A stretch of 64,000 nt of DNA from Haloimpatiens sp042688525 (GCF_042688525.2 NZ_JBHWAB010000001.1:1488001-1552000), one strand, 5' to 3'; counted from the first letter of the stretch, positions 54,318-62,165 are shown. Notes: generated by a model not told the origin, from the sequence alone. Made by a program: numbers and translations.

Positions 54318-54345
54318 TAAAGTCGAAATATGGAGAATAGCATTG

Positions 54346-54374
54346 TTGAAAAAGCATATACTATATGATATAAT
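54346..54374 (+). promoter_or_regulatory. SigA-type promoter for ptsH
   Basis: TTGAAA (54346-54351) and TATAAT (54369-54374) have a 17-base spacer, upstream of the HPr gene. Confidence 0.82.
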
Positions 54375-54425
54375 GTAATAGTTGTATTTTGATGTAGAAT
54401 AATATTAACTAGGGGTGAATTAAAC

Positions 54426-54686
54426 ATGGTAACAAAAGAGGTAACAGTTAAAAGTTCAACAGGTTTACATGCAAGACCTGCTACATTATTAGTAAAGAAA
54501 GCGTCTTCATTTAAGTCTGATATAAGTATGGAATTCAACGGAAAAAAAGCAAATATTAAAAGCTTAATAGGTGTATTATCACTAGGTGTTACAAGTGGAG
54601 CAAACATTAAAATAATTGCTTCTGGTGATGATGAAACTTTAGCAGCAGAAGAAATTGCTAAATTAGTAGAAAGCATTGAAGAATAA
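54426..54686 (+). CDS. ptsH: Phosphocarrier protein HPr
   Basis: The 86-residue protein has catalytic His15 in STGLHARPATLLVK and Ser46 in NIKSLIGVLSLGV, the site of HPr kinase in Gram-positives. It therefore carries both the PTS phosphate relay and the catabolite control switch. No ptsI is adjacent. AGGGGTGA precedes ATG 54426. A terminator pair follows. Confidence 0.95.
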   Translation: MVTKEVTVKSSTGLHARPATLLVKKASSFKSDISMEFNGKKANIKSLIGVLSLGVTSGANIKIIASGDDETLAAEEIAKLVESIEE

Positions 54687-54687
54687 T

Positions 54688-54720
54688 AAAAGGCTCATAT
54701 ATTGAGTCTTTTATTTTTTA
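54688..54720 (+). terminator. ptsH terminator
   Basis: AAAAGGCTCA (54688-54697) pairs with TGAGTCTTTT (54703-54712) with one G-T pair, and TATTTTTTATTT follows. Confidence 0.8.
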
Positions 54721-54770
54721 TTTAAATATAACTTTGTTTTTTTTCAAATTTAGAATTTAATATATTACAT

Positions 54771-54843
54771 AAGGCATATATAACTAAAATGATTTCAAAT
54801 TTTATTTTTTCGAAATCATTTTAGGTGTATATGCCTTTTTTTA
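54771..54843. terminator. Second large hairpin after ptsH
   Basis: AAGGCATATA (54771-54780) and TAAAATGATTTC (54785-54796) pair with GAAATCATTTTA (54812-54823) and TATATGCCTT (54828-54837), then T6. It is a long intrinsic terminator or a palindromic repeat remnant. Confidence 0.6.
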
Positions 54844-54852
54844 TAATTAAGG

Positions 54853-54924
54853 AACTTAACTTTCGCAGTAAAAGATACTGCTTAGCGAAGGAAAATGATA
54901 TATTGCGTAAGAAACATTTAAAAC
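54853..54924. repeat. MITE-like repeat, left-arm remnant B
   Basis: The sequence ACTTAACTTTCGCAG to GCGTAAGAAACATTTAAAAC matches the left arm of the copies at 7712 and 55034, but the right arm is missing. A different AT-rich palindrome (54926-55030) follows at the break. Confidence 0.75.
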
Positions 54925-54925
54925 C

Positions 54926-55030
54926 AATTAAGAATTAATAATTAAAAATGAATAATGAATGTTGATTTTTGCTTTAGCAAAAATCTTTAATTATATTAGT
55001 TATTTTGCCTTTAGCCAAAATTTCCTTAAT
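54926..55030. repeat. Unrelated palindromic AT-rich repeat between copies B and C
   Basis: The stretch contains AATTAAGAATTAATAATTAA and, at the centre, GATTTTTGC-TTTA-GCAAAAATC. A second part with TTTTGCC-TTTA-GCCAAAA follows, and the ends (AATTAAG, CTTAATT) are complementary. It resembles non-coding palindromic repeats common in clostridia. No coding capacity. Confidence 0.5.
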
Positions 55031-55033
55031 TAT

Positions 55034-55260
55034 TAACTCAACTTTCGCAGGACAAAAATATTGCCTAGCGAAGGGAAATGATATATTGCGTAAGAAACAT
55101 TTGAACAAAGTTATTTTTTAATTACTGATTCCTACGGAATATTAATTAAAAAATCTTTTTTCAATATGAGTAAAGCTTAGAACTTGTTACTGAAGTGAAA
55201 GGTTTCTAAGCAAGATATCATTTCCCGTAGCGGATATTTTTCACCTGCGAAAGTTGAGTA
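55034..55260. mobile_element. MITE-like palindromic repeat, full copy C with insert
   Basis: Ends TAACTCAAC (55034-55042) and GTTGAGT (55253-55259) and both arms match copy A at 7712-7862. About 75 bp of extra sequence sits at the hairpin loop between TTTGAAC and AACTTGTTAC (about 55109-55182). The insert holds its own palindrome, TTTTTTAATTACTGATTCC against GGAATATTAATTAAAAAA. Confidence 0.78.
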
Positions 55261-55340
55261 AGTTAGTTTTAATTGAAATAGAGTAAATTTTAGGTTTAAT
55301 GCGAATGGAAGTACTATTATGACTATAGTTATTAAAGTAC

Positions 55341-55369
55341 TTGAAATTTAAAATTGTATAAGATATAAT
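55341..55369 (+). promoter_or_regulatory. SigA-type promoter for the marR-hsmA pair
   Basis: TTGAAA (55341-55346) and TATAAT (55364-55369) have a 17-base spacer. Transcription should start near 55376, just before the direct repeats. Confidence 0.8.
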
Positions 55370-55378
55370 ATAAACATC

Positions 55379-55404
55379 GTATACGAAACATTAGTATGCG
55401 AAAC
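55379..55404. promoter_or_regulatory. Direct-repeat operator candidate of the MarR regulator
   Basis: GTATACGAAAC (55379-55389) and GTATGCGAAAC (55394-55404) are near-identical repeats 15 bases apart at about +4 to +28. The first lies within the self-complementary TCGTATACGA. A site downstream of the start point suits repression by the MarR protein encoded next. Confidence 0.6.
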
Positions 55405-55438
55405 AATTATAAATTATAGAGGAGTTGATTAATTATAA

Positions 55439-55870
55439 ATGACAGGGGATGAATATATAATTGCATCACAAATAAGAGAAATAAATGCAAAAATTAATCA
55501 TGACTTGAGAAATGAATTTAAAGATAGTGATTTTACAATACCGCAAATTATATTTATGAAAATACTAAATAAAAATATTATGATGAAAATAAATGAAATA
55601 AGTAAGGAAATGAATCTTGCTAACAGTACAGTATCAGGGATTGCGGATAGATTGGAAAAACAAAATATTATAAGTAGAACTAGAAGTGATAAAGATAAAA
55701 GAATAGTAAATATTCAACTTACAGATAAGGGTAAAGAAGTAGTGGGAGAATTTAGAGAGTCAATAAATCATTATTTTGAAGAGAGTTTTGGGAAATTTAC
55801 TCAAGAAGAAATTAATACGATATTAGAAGGACTTGACTTTCTCAAAAAAGCTCTACATATTAAAGAATAG
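55439..55870 (+). CDS. MarR family transcriptional regulator
   Basis: The 143-residue protein has the MarR winged-helix: MKINEISKEMNLANSTVSGIADRLEKQNIISRTRS (about 54-88) with the wing DKDKRIVNIQLTDKGKEV. MarR proteins repress their own operon until a ligand binds. A direct repeat lies between its promoter and start. GGAG lies about 15 bases before ATG 55439, which is long. The membrane protein gene 57 bases downstream is the likely partner. Confidence 0.88.
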   Translation: MTGDEYIIASQIREINAKINHDLRNEFKDSDFTIPQIIFMKILNKNIMMKINEISKEMNLANSTVSGIADRLEKQNIISRTRSDKDKRIVNIQLTDKGKEVVGEFRESINHYFEESFGKFTQEEINTILEGLDFLKKALHIKE

Positions 55871-55927
55871 ATAATTGAAGGTTTTAAGTATATAATAAAA
55901 TTTAAGTTTTTGAATGGAGGATTAATA

Positions 55928-56293
55928 GTGTTAAAATATGCAATCATTACAATAAATTTAGCATTAATTTTTTATACTATAGGGGTTTTTAGTGAAAAAA
56001 GGCAGGGAGAACTTAAGGTTTGGCATTTAGTAATGTTTTTAATTGGACTTGTTTGTGATACTACAGGTACAACTCTTATGGGGTTATTGTCTAAGGATGG
56101 TACATTATTTAGCTTTCATGGAATAACAGGATTATTAGCAATAGTTTTAATGCTTGTACATGCTTTGTGGGCAATTATTGTTTTAGTGAAAAATAATGAG
56201 AAAATGAAAGTGAGTTTTCACAAATTTTCTATAGTTGTATGGGTTATTTGGCTTATTCCGTTTTTATCAGGGGCAGTATTTCGTATGATTTAA
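55928..56293 (+). CDS. HsmA-like (TIGR03987) four-helix membrane protein
   Basis: The 121-residue protein has four membrane segments (YAIITINLALIFYTIGVF, LVMFLIGLVCDTTGTTLMGL, GLLAIVLMLVHALWAIIVLV, VVWVIWLIPFLSGAVF) with two conserved-looking histidines (FHGITG, VHALW) within or near them. It matches my recall of the HsmA/TIGR03987 family, whose biochemical role is unknown. GTG 55928 follows GGAGG by eight bases. The pairing with a MarR regulator suggests a stress- or ligand-induced role. Confidence 0.6.
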   Translation: MLKYAIITINLALIFYTIGVFSEKRQGELKVWHLVMFLIGLVCDTTGTTLMGLLSKDGTLFSFHGITGLLAIVLMLVHALWAIIVLVKNNEKMKVSFHKFSIVVWVIWLIPFLSGAVFRMI

Positions 56294-56329
56294 TTTAAAT
56301 GAAAATATTTATTTTAATGTTATATTTTG

Positions 56330-56387
56330 AAGGATTTTAAACTTGTGATAGAATTTTTAACTTTAAGCAAGTTTAGAATCCTTTTTA
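56330..56387 (+). terminator. marR-hsmA terminator
   Basis: AAGGATTTTAAACTTG (56330-56345) pairs with CAAGTTTAGAATCCTT (56368-56383), then TTTATT. Confidence 0.85.
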
Positions 56388-56406
56388 TTATTAAGAGAAT
56401 TATAAA

Positions 56407-56460
56407 GTCAACCTTCGAAGTAAAAAATACTGCTTAGCTATTTTCCGTAAGAAAAACATC
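56407..56460. repeat. MITE-like repeat, degraded remnant D
   Basis: GTCAACCTTCGAAGTAAAAA, TACTGCTTAGC and CCGTAAGAAAAACAT match the left arm of the family, with the central AAGGGAAATGATATATTG part largely deleted. The rest of the 425-bp gap 56294-56717 is AT-rich and holds no other clear feature except a purine-rich AAAGGGGG at 56652. Confidence 0.6.
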
Positions 56461-56717
56461 TTTTTTTAAAACTAATTTAGTAAATATTTTTTTATTTAGA
56501 TTTAATAAGACTAAATAAATACACTAAATAAACGATAAAGATAATATGAATATATTTTAAAATATTTAGAATATTGTTGAATGTTGGAATGAAAATTAGA
56601 AAAAAGATTACTAAGGTTGTAGCGTAAAGTGCTTAAGGCATCAACTAAAATAGAAAGGGGGAAATTTGTCAAAATAATCAACGCTAATTCACAAAGTTTT
56701 GACAGATATAAATAATA

Positions 56718-57176
56718 ATGAATACAAAAATAATAGATCCTTTTGTAGATGCAGTTTCAAATATATTACCTCAAGTGGGATTAAATGATATAAAAAAAAG
56801 TGAGGTAAAAGTAAAAGATAGAAATTTAAAAAGTCCTGGAGTAGTAATAATTTTAGGAATAGTTGGAGATGTAAAAGGTACTGTAGTGTATGGAATGAAA
56901 ATTGATGATGCAAAGAAAATTGCTTCAAAAATGATGATGGGTATGCCTGTAAATGAATTTGATGAAATGGCTAAAAGTGCTATTTCAGAGCTTTCTAATA
57001 TGATTACAGCAAATGCAAGTATAAAATTTTGTAATGAAGGTATAGATACTAATATATCTACTCCAACACTTATATGTGGTGAGCAGTCTGAGATTAATAT
57101 GAGTTACGAAGAAGTAATATGTGTTGAATTGGAAGCAGATAATATTCCTTTTGAGGTAAATGTTTGTTTTAAATAA
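56718..57176 (+). CDS. CheX-like chemotaxis phosphatase family protein
   Basis: The 152-residue protein fits the CheC/CheX/FliY family: FVDAVSNILPQVGL, VVIILGIVGDVKGTVVYGM, AKKIASKMMMGM and the active-site helix with Glu and Asn in EMAKSAISELSNMITANASI (about 88-107). CheX dephosphorylates CheY-P. No other chemotaxis or flagellar gene is nearby. An in-frame stop at 56709-56711 rules out an upstream start, and the ATG has no ribosome site within 15 bases, which is odd. Confidence 0.85.
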   Translation: MNTKIIDPFVDAVSNILPQVGLNDIKKSEVKVKDRNLKSPGVVIILGIVGDVKGTVVYGMKIDDAKKIASKMMMGMPVNEFDEMAKSAISELSNMITANASIKFCNEGIDTNISTPTLICGEQSEINMSYEEVICVELEADNIPFEVNVCFK

Positions 57177-57180
57177 TACA

Positions 57181-57224
57181 TAAGGTACCCCCACTAAATA
57201 CAATGAAGTGGGGGTACCTTATAT
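57181..57224. terminator. Bidirectional terminator between cheX and the M29 aminopeptidase
   Basis: TAAGGTACCCCCACT (57181-57195) pairs perfectly with its complement at 57207-57221. The GC-rich stem lies between convergent genes; T-rich sequence occurs on both sides. Confidence 0.85.
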
Positions 57225-57226
57225 GT

Positions 57227-58459
57227 TTAAAATGTCCAATTTCCATTTTCAAATATTTGAATTTTTTCACCAGCTTTTGTTTCTCCTGTTACGTTAAGCT
57301 CAGGTGAACCAATCATAAAGTCTACATGTGTTAATGAATTGTTTGCACCAGCTTTTTCAAGTTCTTTTTCATTCATATCACTTCCACCTTCAATACATGT
57401 TGGATAAGCCATTCCAATAGCTAAATGGCAAGAAGCGTTTTCGTCAAATAACGTATTATAAAAAATAATATTTGAATTTGAAATTGGAGAATTGTGTGGT
57501 ACAAGAGCTACTTCTCCTAAGTAATGAGAACCTTCATCAGTTTCTATTAATTTTTTTAAGGTTTCATATCCTTTTTCTGCATCAAAATCAACTATTTTAC
57601 CGTTTTTAAAAGTTAAAGAAAAATTATCGATAAGATTTCCACCAAAATTAAGAGGTTTTGTACTTTTAACTTTACCATTTACACCATGTTTTAAAGGAAG
57701 AGTGAAGACTTCTTCCGTTGGCATATTTGCAACAAAATATGTTTTTTCTGCATTATATTCTCCACCACCAGCCCAAAGGTGTTTTTCAGGAAGTTCAATA
57801 GTTAAATCTGTATCTTTTGAAACAAAATGAAGTTTATTAAATTTTTTGTTGTTTAAAAATTCAACTTTTTCATTTAGATTTTTCAAATGATTGTTCCATG
57901 CTTCTATTGGATCATCAGTATCAATTCTAACTACGTTAAAAATATTTTTCCAAAGTTCTTCTACTGCAGCTTCTTCCTCTAAATTAGAAAATACTTTTTT
58001 TGCCCAGTCTTTTGTTGGAATAGAAACTACTGACCATGCAACTGTGCTATTCATTGTATATTCTCTAAAAATTTTAAGTGCTATTGATGAAGCTTTTCTA
58101 GAATCTGCAATTTTTTTTGGATCTACATCCTTTAAAAGTTCTGGGTTAGATGCTGCTATAGATACAAAAGCAGCTCCTTCTTTTGCAAGTTGTTCGTACT
58201 GATCAGCTTTCCATTTAGGAAATTCTTTAAAGGTTTCATCTGGTGCATTTAAATATTTTATAAGTAATAATTGTTCATCATACCACTCAACATGTACATT
58301 TTTTGCACCTACATTATAGGCACATTTTGCTAAAAGTCTTGTAAAATCAGCACATTCTATTGGCGAATTTATAACAAGAGTTTGATTATTTTGGATATTA
58401 ACACCTATTTTAATTGTAAGTTCTGCATATTTTTCTAGAAGTTTTGAAAAATTCTTCAT
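57227..58459 (-). CDS. M29 family thermophilic-type aminopeptidase (AmpS-like)
   Basis: The 410-residue metallo-aminopeptidase has the M29 pattern: YAELTIKIGVNIQNNQTLVI and VHVEWYDEQLLL at the N-terminus, then FVANMPTEEVFTLPLKHGVNG with a metal-binding glutamate, DEGSHYLGEVALVPHNSPIS with another, and HLAIGMAYPTCIEGG and HVDFMIGSPELNVTG with histidines. It removes N-terminal residues from peptides. On the - strand, AAAGGAGTGATAAA precedes ATG 58459. Family is secure, peptide preference is not. Confidence 0.93.
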   Translation of the reverse strand: MKNFSKLLEKYAELTIKIGVNIQNNQTLVINSPIECADFTRLLAKCAYNVGAKNVHVEWYDEQLLLIKYLNAPDETFKEFPKWKADQYEQLAKEGAAFVSIAASNPELLKDVDPKKIADSRKASSIALKIFREYTMNSTVAWSVVSIPTKDWAKKVFSNLEEEAAVEELWKNIFNVVRIDTDDPIEAWNNHLKNLNEKVEFLNNKKFNKLHFVSKDTDLTIELPEKHLWAGGGEYNAEKTYFVANMPTEEVFTLPLKHGVNGKVKSTKPLNFGGNLIDNFSLTFKNGKIVDFDAEKGYETLKKLIETDEGSHYLGEVALVPHNSPISNSNIIFYNTLFDENASCHLAIGMAYPTCIEGGSDMNEKELEKAGANNSLTHVDFMIGSPELNVTGETKAGEKIQIFENGNWTF

Positions 58460-58582
58460 TTTATCACTCCTTTGAAATTTTTTCTAATTATAGTTTATCT
58501 CAAAAAACAAGAATATTCCAGTGCTAGTTTAAATTATCTAGGGTTGTGATCGAGATTAACGCATTTTAGACAGGTTATAAAT

Positions 58583-58635
58583 TAAAGAAGGACTAAATTA
58601 AAAGCTATTATATAACTTCTAACATAGTCCCTCTT
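58583..58635 (-). terminator. SASP gene terminator
   Basis: Read on the - strand, AAGAGGGACTA pairs with TAGTCCTTCTT and is followed by TAATTTATA. It lies just downstream of the SASP gene. Confidence 0.65.
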
Positions 58636-58685
58636 ATTTTAGCAGAAATGTTTTGCTATTATGAAATTATTTGATGGGTAGATTA

Positions 58686-58871
58686 CTATTTTAAGTTATT
58701 TTCGTATTGATTAACTATTCTTTTTACCATTTCTCCACCAACAGAACCACATTGTTTAGAAGAAAGGTTTCCATTGTAGTCAGTGAAATGAACACCTAGT
58801 TCATTTGCAACTTCCATTTTGAACTTATTTAAACCTTCTTTAGCTTCTGGTACTAATTTTTGATATGACAT
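58686..58871 (-). CDS. Alpha/beta-type small acid-soluble spore protein
   Basis: The 61-residue protein saturates spore DNA and protects it from UV and heat damage. It has the two conserved regions: the GPR protease site region FKMEVANELGVHF (about residues 17-29) and the DNA-binding SSKQCGSVGGEMVKRIVNQYE (about 37-57). A Cys takes the place where many homologues carry Asn or Ala before GSVGG. AAAGGAGGTAATAT precedes ATG 58871. A forespore SigG promoter is expected but I could not identify one with confidence. Confidence 0.93.
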   Translation of the reverse strand: MSYQKLVPEAKEGLNKFKMEVANELGVHFTDYNGNLSSKQCGSVGGEMVKRIVNQYENNLK

Positions 58872-59224
58872 ATATATTACCTCCTTTTGTGGGTTTACTT
58901 ATAGGTTATACATTTTTTAAGTATATATGTTAGTAGCATTATGGGTGAAGAAGTACTTATTACAATGTAAGGTATGTAGTTTTAAATATAGAAAATTAAG
59001 AGATTATTGATAAAACGTATACATATAAAGAGTTTTATTAATAATTTATATTGGAAATATGTAAGTATAGGTATTAAAATATAAATAAAATAAATATAAT
59101 TAATTTTCAGAAAAAACATTTAAAAAATATGATTTAATAGTTTTGTTTTTCAAGTTAATTATAATGACTAAAGTTTAAAATTTACAATTTAACAGTAAAT
59201 AATTACATCATAGGGGGAATTTAC
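58872..59224. other. AT-rich divergent intergenic stretch
   Basis: This 353-bp gap between the SASP gene (- strand) and the unrecognised gene (+ strand) must hold both promoters. It contains only A/T-rich sequence with many TATAAT-like words; no repeat, RNA gene or secure promoter is visible. Confidence 0.4.
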
Positions 59225-59686
59225 ATGGATAATGAAGCATTAAAAAATATGAGTTCTGAAATGAGAGAAAAAGTTATGAGAGAAGAAATAGGAGAAGAAA
59301 AATGTAAAATAATAGATAAATATGATTTGCACCCAAATGAAAGATTATATTGGGAAAGAAGACAAGAAAAATATCCAAATCAAGAATATTTTAGCCATAA
59401 ATTAGCAAAAAAGTCTTCGCTAATAGGTATGATATTTCATATAAATAGATTATGTTTTGCAAAAACTAAATATTTTGAAAATAACTGGAGTAAGTTTGTC
59501 CCTTGTGTATACAACTATAAAAAAGGATTTGTAGAAACAGAACTTTATAATATGGAATACATAAAACAAAAAAGTACAGGTATAGTATTGGATTTAAGAG
59601 AATTATCTAAAATTAAGTGGTTAAAAGATTTTAAAGAATTATGTAAATATATAGAAGAAAAGGATAAAGAAGTAGCATTAAAGTAA
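59225..59686 (+). CDS. Unrecognised hydrophilic protein
   Basis: I do not recognise this 153-residue protein. It is highly charged, without signal peptide or membrane segment. It starts with a Glu/Lys-rich helix (about 1-45) and has aromatic-rich middle parts YWERRQEKYPNQEYF and CFAKTKYFENNWSKFVPCVYNY, and a Lys-rich end. AGGGGGAA lies six bases before ATG 59225, and a good terminator follows, so it looks like a real monocistronic gene. It lies next to the SASP gene in opposite direction. Confidence 0.75.
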   Translation: MDNEALKNMSSEMREKVMREEIGEEKCKIIDKYDLHPNERLYWERRQEKYPNQEYFSHKLAKKSSLIGMIFHINRLCFAKTKYFENNWSKFVPCVYNYKKGFVETELYNMEYIKQKSTGIVLDLRELSKIKWLKDFKELCKYIEEKDKEVALK

Positions 59687-59705
59687 AAATTAAATAGACA
59701 GTTAT

Positions 59706-59745
59706 AAAAGTAGTTTCATGTAATTATGAAACTGCTTTTATTTTT
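59706..59745 (+). terminator. Terminator of the unrecognised gene
   Basis: AAAAGTAGTTTCAT pairs with ATGAAACTGCTTTT with one T-G mismatch, and TATTTTTA follows. Confidence 0.82.
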
Positions 59746-59865
59746 ATATTACAAAAATGTAAGATTCAAAATTATTATTGTAATATAAATCAATGGATTG
59801 AACCTTATGTAGAGTATAAAATATAATTAGATACATTAAGATGTAGTGTTAAGGAGGGATATCAT

Positions 59866-60558
59866 ATGAAGAAAATAATAATTTTTTTGATATTATTGAC
59901 AGGTATTTTTATTGGTATAAAAAGTTATAATTATAAAGTTAATGATAAATATTCTTTTAATGGAGATTTGATAAAACAAGTTTCAAGTAATACATCTAAT
60001 TACACAACCATAGATAAAATTCCTCAAAATTTGAAGAATGCAATTATATCTATTGAGGATAAAAGATTTTATAAACATAAGGGTTTTGATGTTAAGGCTA
60101 TTGCTAGATCAATATTAACAGATTTAAAGGAACGTAAGGTTAAAGTAGGTGGAAGTACAATAACTCAACAGTTAATTAAAAATTTATTTTTATCAAGTGA
60201 AAAGACTATATATAGAAAAATAAAAGAAATTTTTTTAGCAATTAAATTAGAAAAAAAATATTCTAAAGATGAAATATTAGAAATGTACTTAAATCTTATA
60301 TATTTTGGTGATGGTGCTTACGGTATTCAAAATGCTAGTCAAAAATATTTTCATAAAAATGTTTGGGAACTTTCTTTAGATGAATGTGCTATGTTAGCAG
60401 GATTACCTCAAGCTCCTAGTGCATATAATCCTAACAAGAATTATGAAATGGCTAAAAAAAGACAACAACAAGTATTAAATTCTATGATTAAAAATGGATT
60501 TATAAACAAAAATACAGAAAAAAGTAATAATAAACAGATGATATTTGTAGGATATTAA
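59866..60558 (+). CDS. Monofunctional peptidoglycan glycosyltransferase (GT51)
   Basis: The 230-residue protein has one N-terminal membrane anchor (about 3-20) and the GT51 domain of class A PBPs: AIISIEDKRFYKHKGFDVKAIARSI with the catalytic Glu, GGSTITQQLIKNLFL, RKIKEIFLAIKLEKKYSKDEILEMYLN with the second Glu, and LAGLPQAPSAYNP. No transpeptidase domain follows. It polymerises lipid II glycans outside the membrane. AAGGAGG lies nine bases before ATG 59866. Confidence 0.92.
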   Translation: MKKIIIFLILLTGIFIGIKSYNYKVNDKYSFNGDLIKQVSSNTSNYTTIDKIPQNLKNAIISIEDKRFYKHKGFDVKAIARSILTDLKERKVKVGGSTITQQLIKNLFLSSEKTIYRKIKEIFLAIKLEKKYSKDEILEMYLNLIYFGDGAYGIQNASQKYFHKNVWELSLDECAMLAGLPQAPSAYNPNKNYEMAKKRQQQVLNSMIKNGFINKNTEKSNNKQMIFVGY

Positions 60559-60587
60559 TAAGGTACTCGATTGGTCGTCTTACAAAG

Positions 60588-60616
60588 CAAAAAGAACAGT
60601 TATTGGCAACTGTTCT
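60588..60616 (-). terminator. pdxST terminator
   Basis: On the - strand, AGAACAGTT pairs with AACTGTTCT around a GCCAAT loop and runs into TTTTTG. It lies 40 bases after the pdxT stop. Confidence 0.8.
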
Positions 60617-60655
60617 CTGCTAAAGGTTTAGAATTATTTTGTACAGTTAATGATT

Positions 60656-61246
60656 TTACAATAAAAAATTATTATTAAAAAAATTTCTAATAAAATATTT
60701 ATGCACACAATCATTGCCGGTAAGTTCAGGATGGAAAGATGTAACCAATATATTTTTTTGCTTGGCAGCTACAATTTTTTCATTAACTTTTTTTAATATT
60801 TTTACATCATTACTTACATTTGTTATATATGGTGCTCTAATAAATACTAAAGGTATAGATTTTTTAGAAATGTCAGGGATTTTATCTTCTATTAGAAAAC
60901 TATCAAGTTGACTTCCATAAGCATTTCTTTTAACATCAATATCCATCACCTTGAGATGGGCATTATCACTTCCATCAATTTTTTTAGCTAACAAAATCAT
61001 TCCAGCACAGGTACCCCAAATAGGCATACCCCTCTTGATTCTTTTTTTTAATATATCCATTAAATCAAAACTTTTTAAAAGTTTACTAATAGTAGTACTT
61101 TCGCCACCAGGAATGATTAATCCATCAATCCTTTCAATTTGATCTTTATATTTAACTCTTACAGGTATTACTGTTTCAATTTTTTTTAACATATTGATAT
61201 GTTCTGTAACAGAACCTTGTAAATCTAAAACACCAATTTTAATCAT
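60656..61246 (-). CDS. pdxT: Pyridoxal 5'-phosphate synthase glutaminase subunit PdxT
   Basis: PdxT releases ammonia from glutamine for PdxS. The 196-residue class I amidotransferase starts IKIGVLDLQGSVTEHINML, has GLIIPGGESTTISKLL, the nucleophile Cys80 in WGTCAGMILLAK and the His/Glu pair in TSFHPELTGND. It follows pdxS by two bases in the same direction, so the two are co-translated. Confidence 0.96.
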   Translation of the reverse strand: MIKIGVLDLQGSVTEHINMLKKIETVIPVRVKYKDQIERIDGLIIPGGESTTISKLLKSFDLMDILKKRIKRGMPIWGTCAGMILLAKKIDGSDNAHLKVMDIDVKRNAYGSQLDSFLIEDKIPDISKKSIPLVFIRAPYITNVSNDVKILKKVNEKIVAAKQKNILVTSFHPELTGNDCVHKYFIRNFFNNNFLL

Positions 61247-61248
61247 TA

Positions 61249-62121
61249 TTACCAGCCTCTTTTTGCAAATTCAACATCTAATTTACTAATTTCAAGACCG
61301 GACATAGGTTCACCTAAATCTTCAGAAACTTCAGCTAAAATTTTAGGATTATCATAATAAGTTGTAGCTTTTACGATTGCTTTAGCTCTTTTTTCAGGAT
61401 TTGAAGATTTAAATATTCCAGAGCCTACAAATACACCATCACAGCCTAATTGCATCATAAGAGCAGCATCAGCAGGAGTAGCAATACCACCAGCGGCAAA
61501 GTTAATAACAGGTAATTTGCCATTTTCAGCTGTGTATTGTACTAAATCATAGGGTGCTCCCATTTCTTTAGCTGCAGTCATTAATTCTTCTTTTGGCATA
61601 AGTTGAAGTTTTCTAATGCCGGAGTTAACAGTTCTCATATGTCTAACAGCTTCAATAACATTACCAGTACCAGCTTCTCCTTTAGTTCTTATCATAGATG
61701 CACCTTCGCCAATTCTTCTTAAAGCTTCACCTAAATTTCTTGCTCCACATACAAATGGTATTTTAAAATCTTTTTTGTTTATATGAAATAAGTCATCTGC
61801 AGGTGTTAAAACTTCACTTTCATCAATATAATCGATTCCAATAGATTCAAGTATTTGAGCTTCAACAAAATGACCAATTCTTACTTTTGCCATTACTGGT
61901 ATAGATACAGTATTTTTAATGTCTTTTATCATTTTTGGATCAGACATTCTTGCAACGCCACCTTCTTTTCTTATATCAGAAGGAACTCTCTCTAAAGCCA
62001 TAACAGCAACAGCACCAGATTTTTCAGCGATTCTTGCTTGATCTGGATTTACTACATCCATTATAACGCCGCCTTTTAACATTTGTGCCAAGTTTTTGTT
62101 TAATTCATATCTGTTTTCCAT
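61249..62121 (-). CDS. pdxS: Pyridoxal 5'-phosphate synthase lyase subunit PdxS
   Basis: PdxS makes PLP from ribose 5-phosphate, glyceraldehyde 3-phosphate and ammonia; twelve copies bind twelve PdxT. The 290-residue TIM barrel has MLKGGVIMDVVNPDQARIAE, MALERVPSDIRKEGGVARMS, VMAKVRIGHFVEAQIL with the substrate lysine, and NFAAGGIATPADAALMMQLG. On the - strand AAGGGGGT lies eight bases before ATG 62121. PLP made here serves enzymes such as the aminotransferase at 52580. Confidence 0.97.
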   Translation of the reverse strand: MENRYELNKNLAQMLKGGVIMDVVNPDQARIAEKSGAVAVMALERVPSDIRKEGGVARMSDPKMIKDIKNTVSIPVMAKVRIGHFVEAQILESIGIDYIDESEVLTPADDLFHINKKDFKIPFVCGARNLGEALRRIGEGASMIRTKGEAGTGNVIEAVRHMRTVNSGIRKLQLMPKEELMTAAKEMGAPYDLVQYTAENGKLPVINFAAGGIATPADAALMMQLGCDGVFVGSGIFKSSNPEKRAKAIVKATTYYDNPKILAEVSEDLGEPMSGLEISKLDVEFAKRGW

Positions 62122-62165
62122 AATTAATACCCCCTTGAGTAATGTAAAAAATATTTGTTAATAAC

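Noticed and set aside
54853..55260. CRISPR array
   Set aside because: The repeats are long, palindromic and few, without regular spacers or cas genes.
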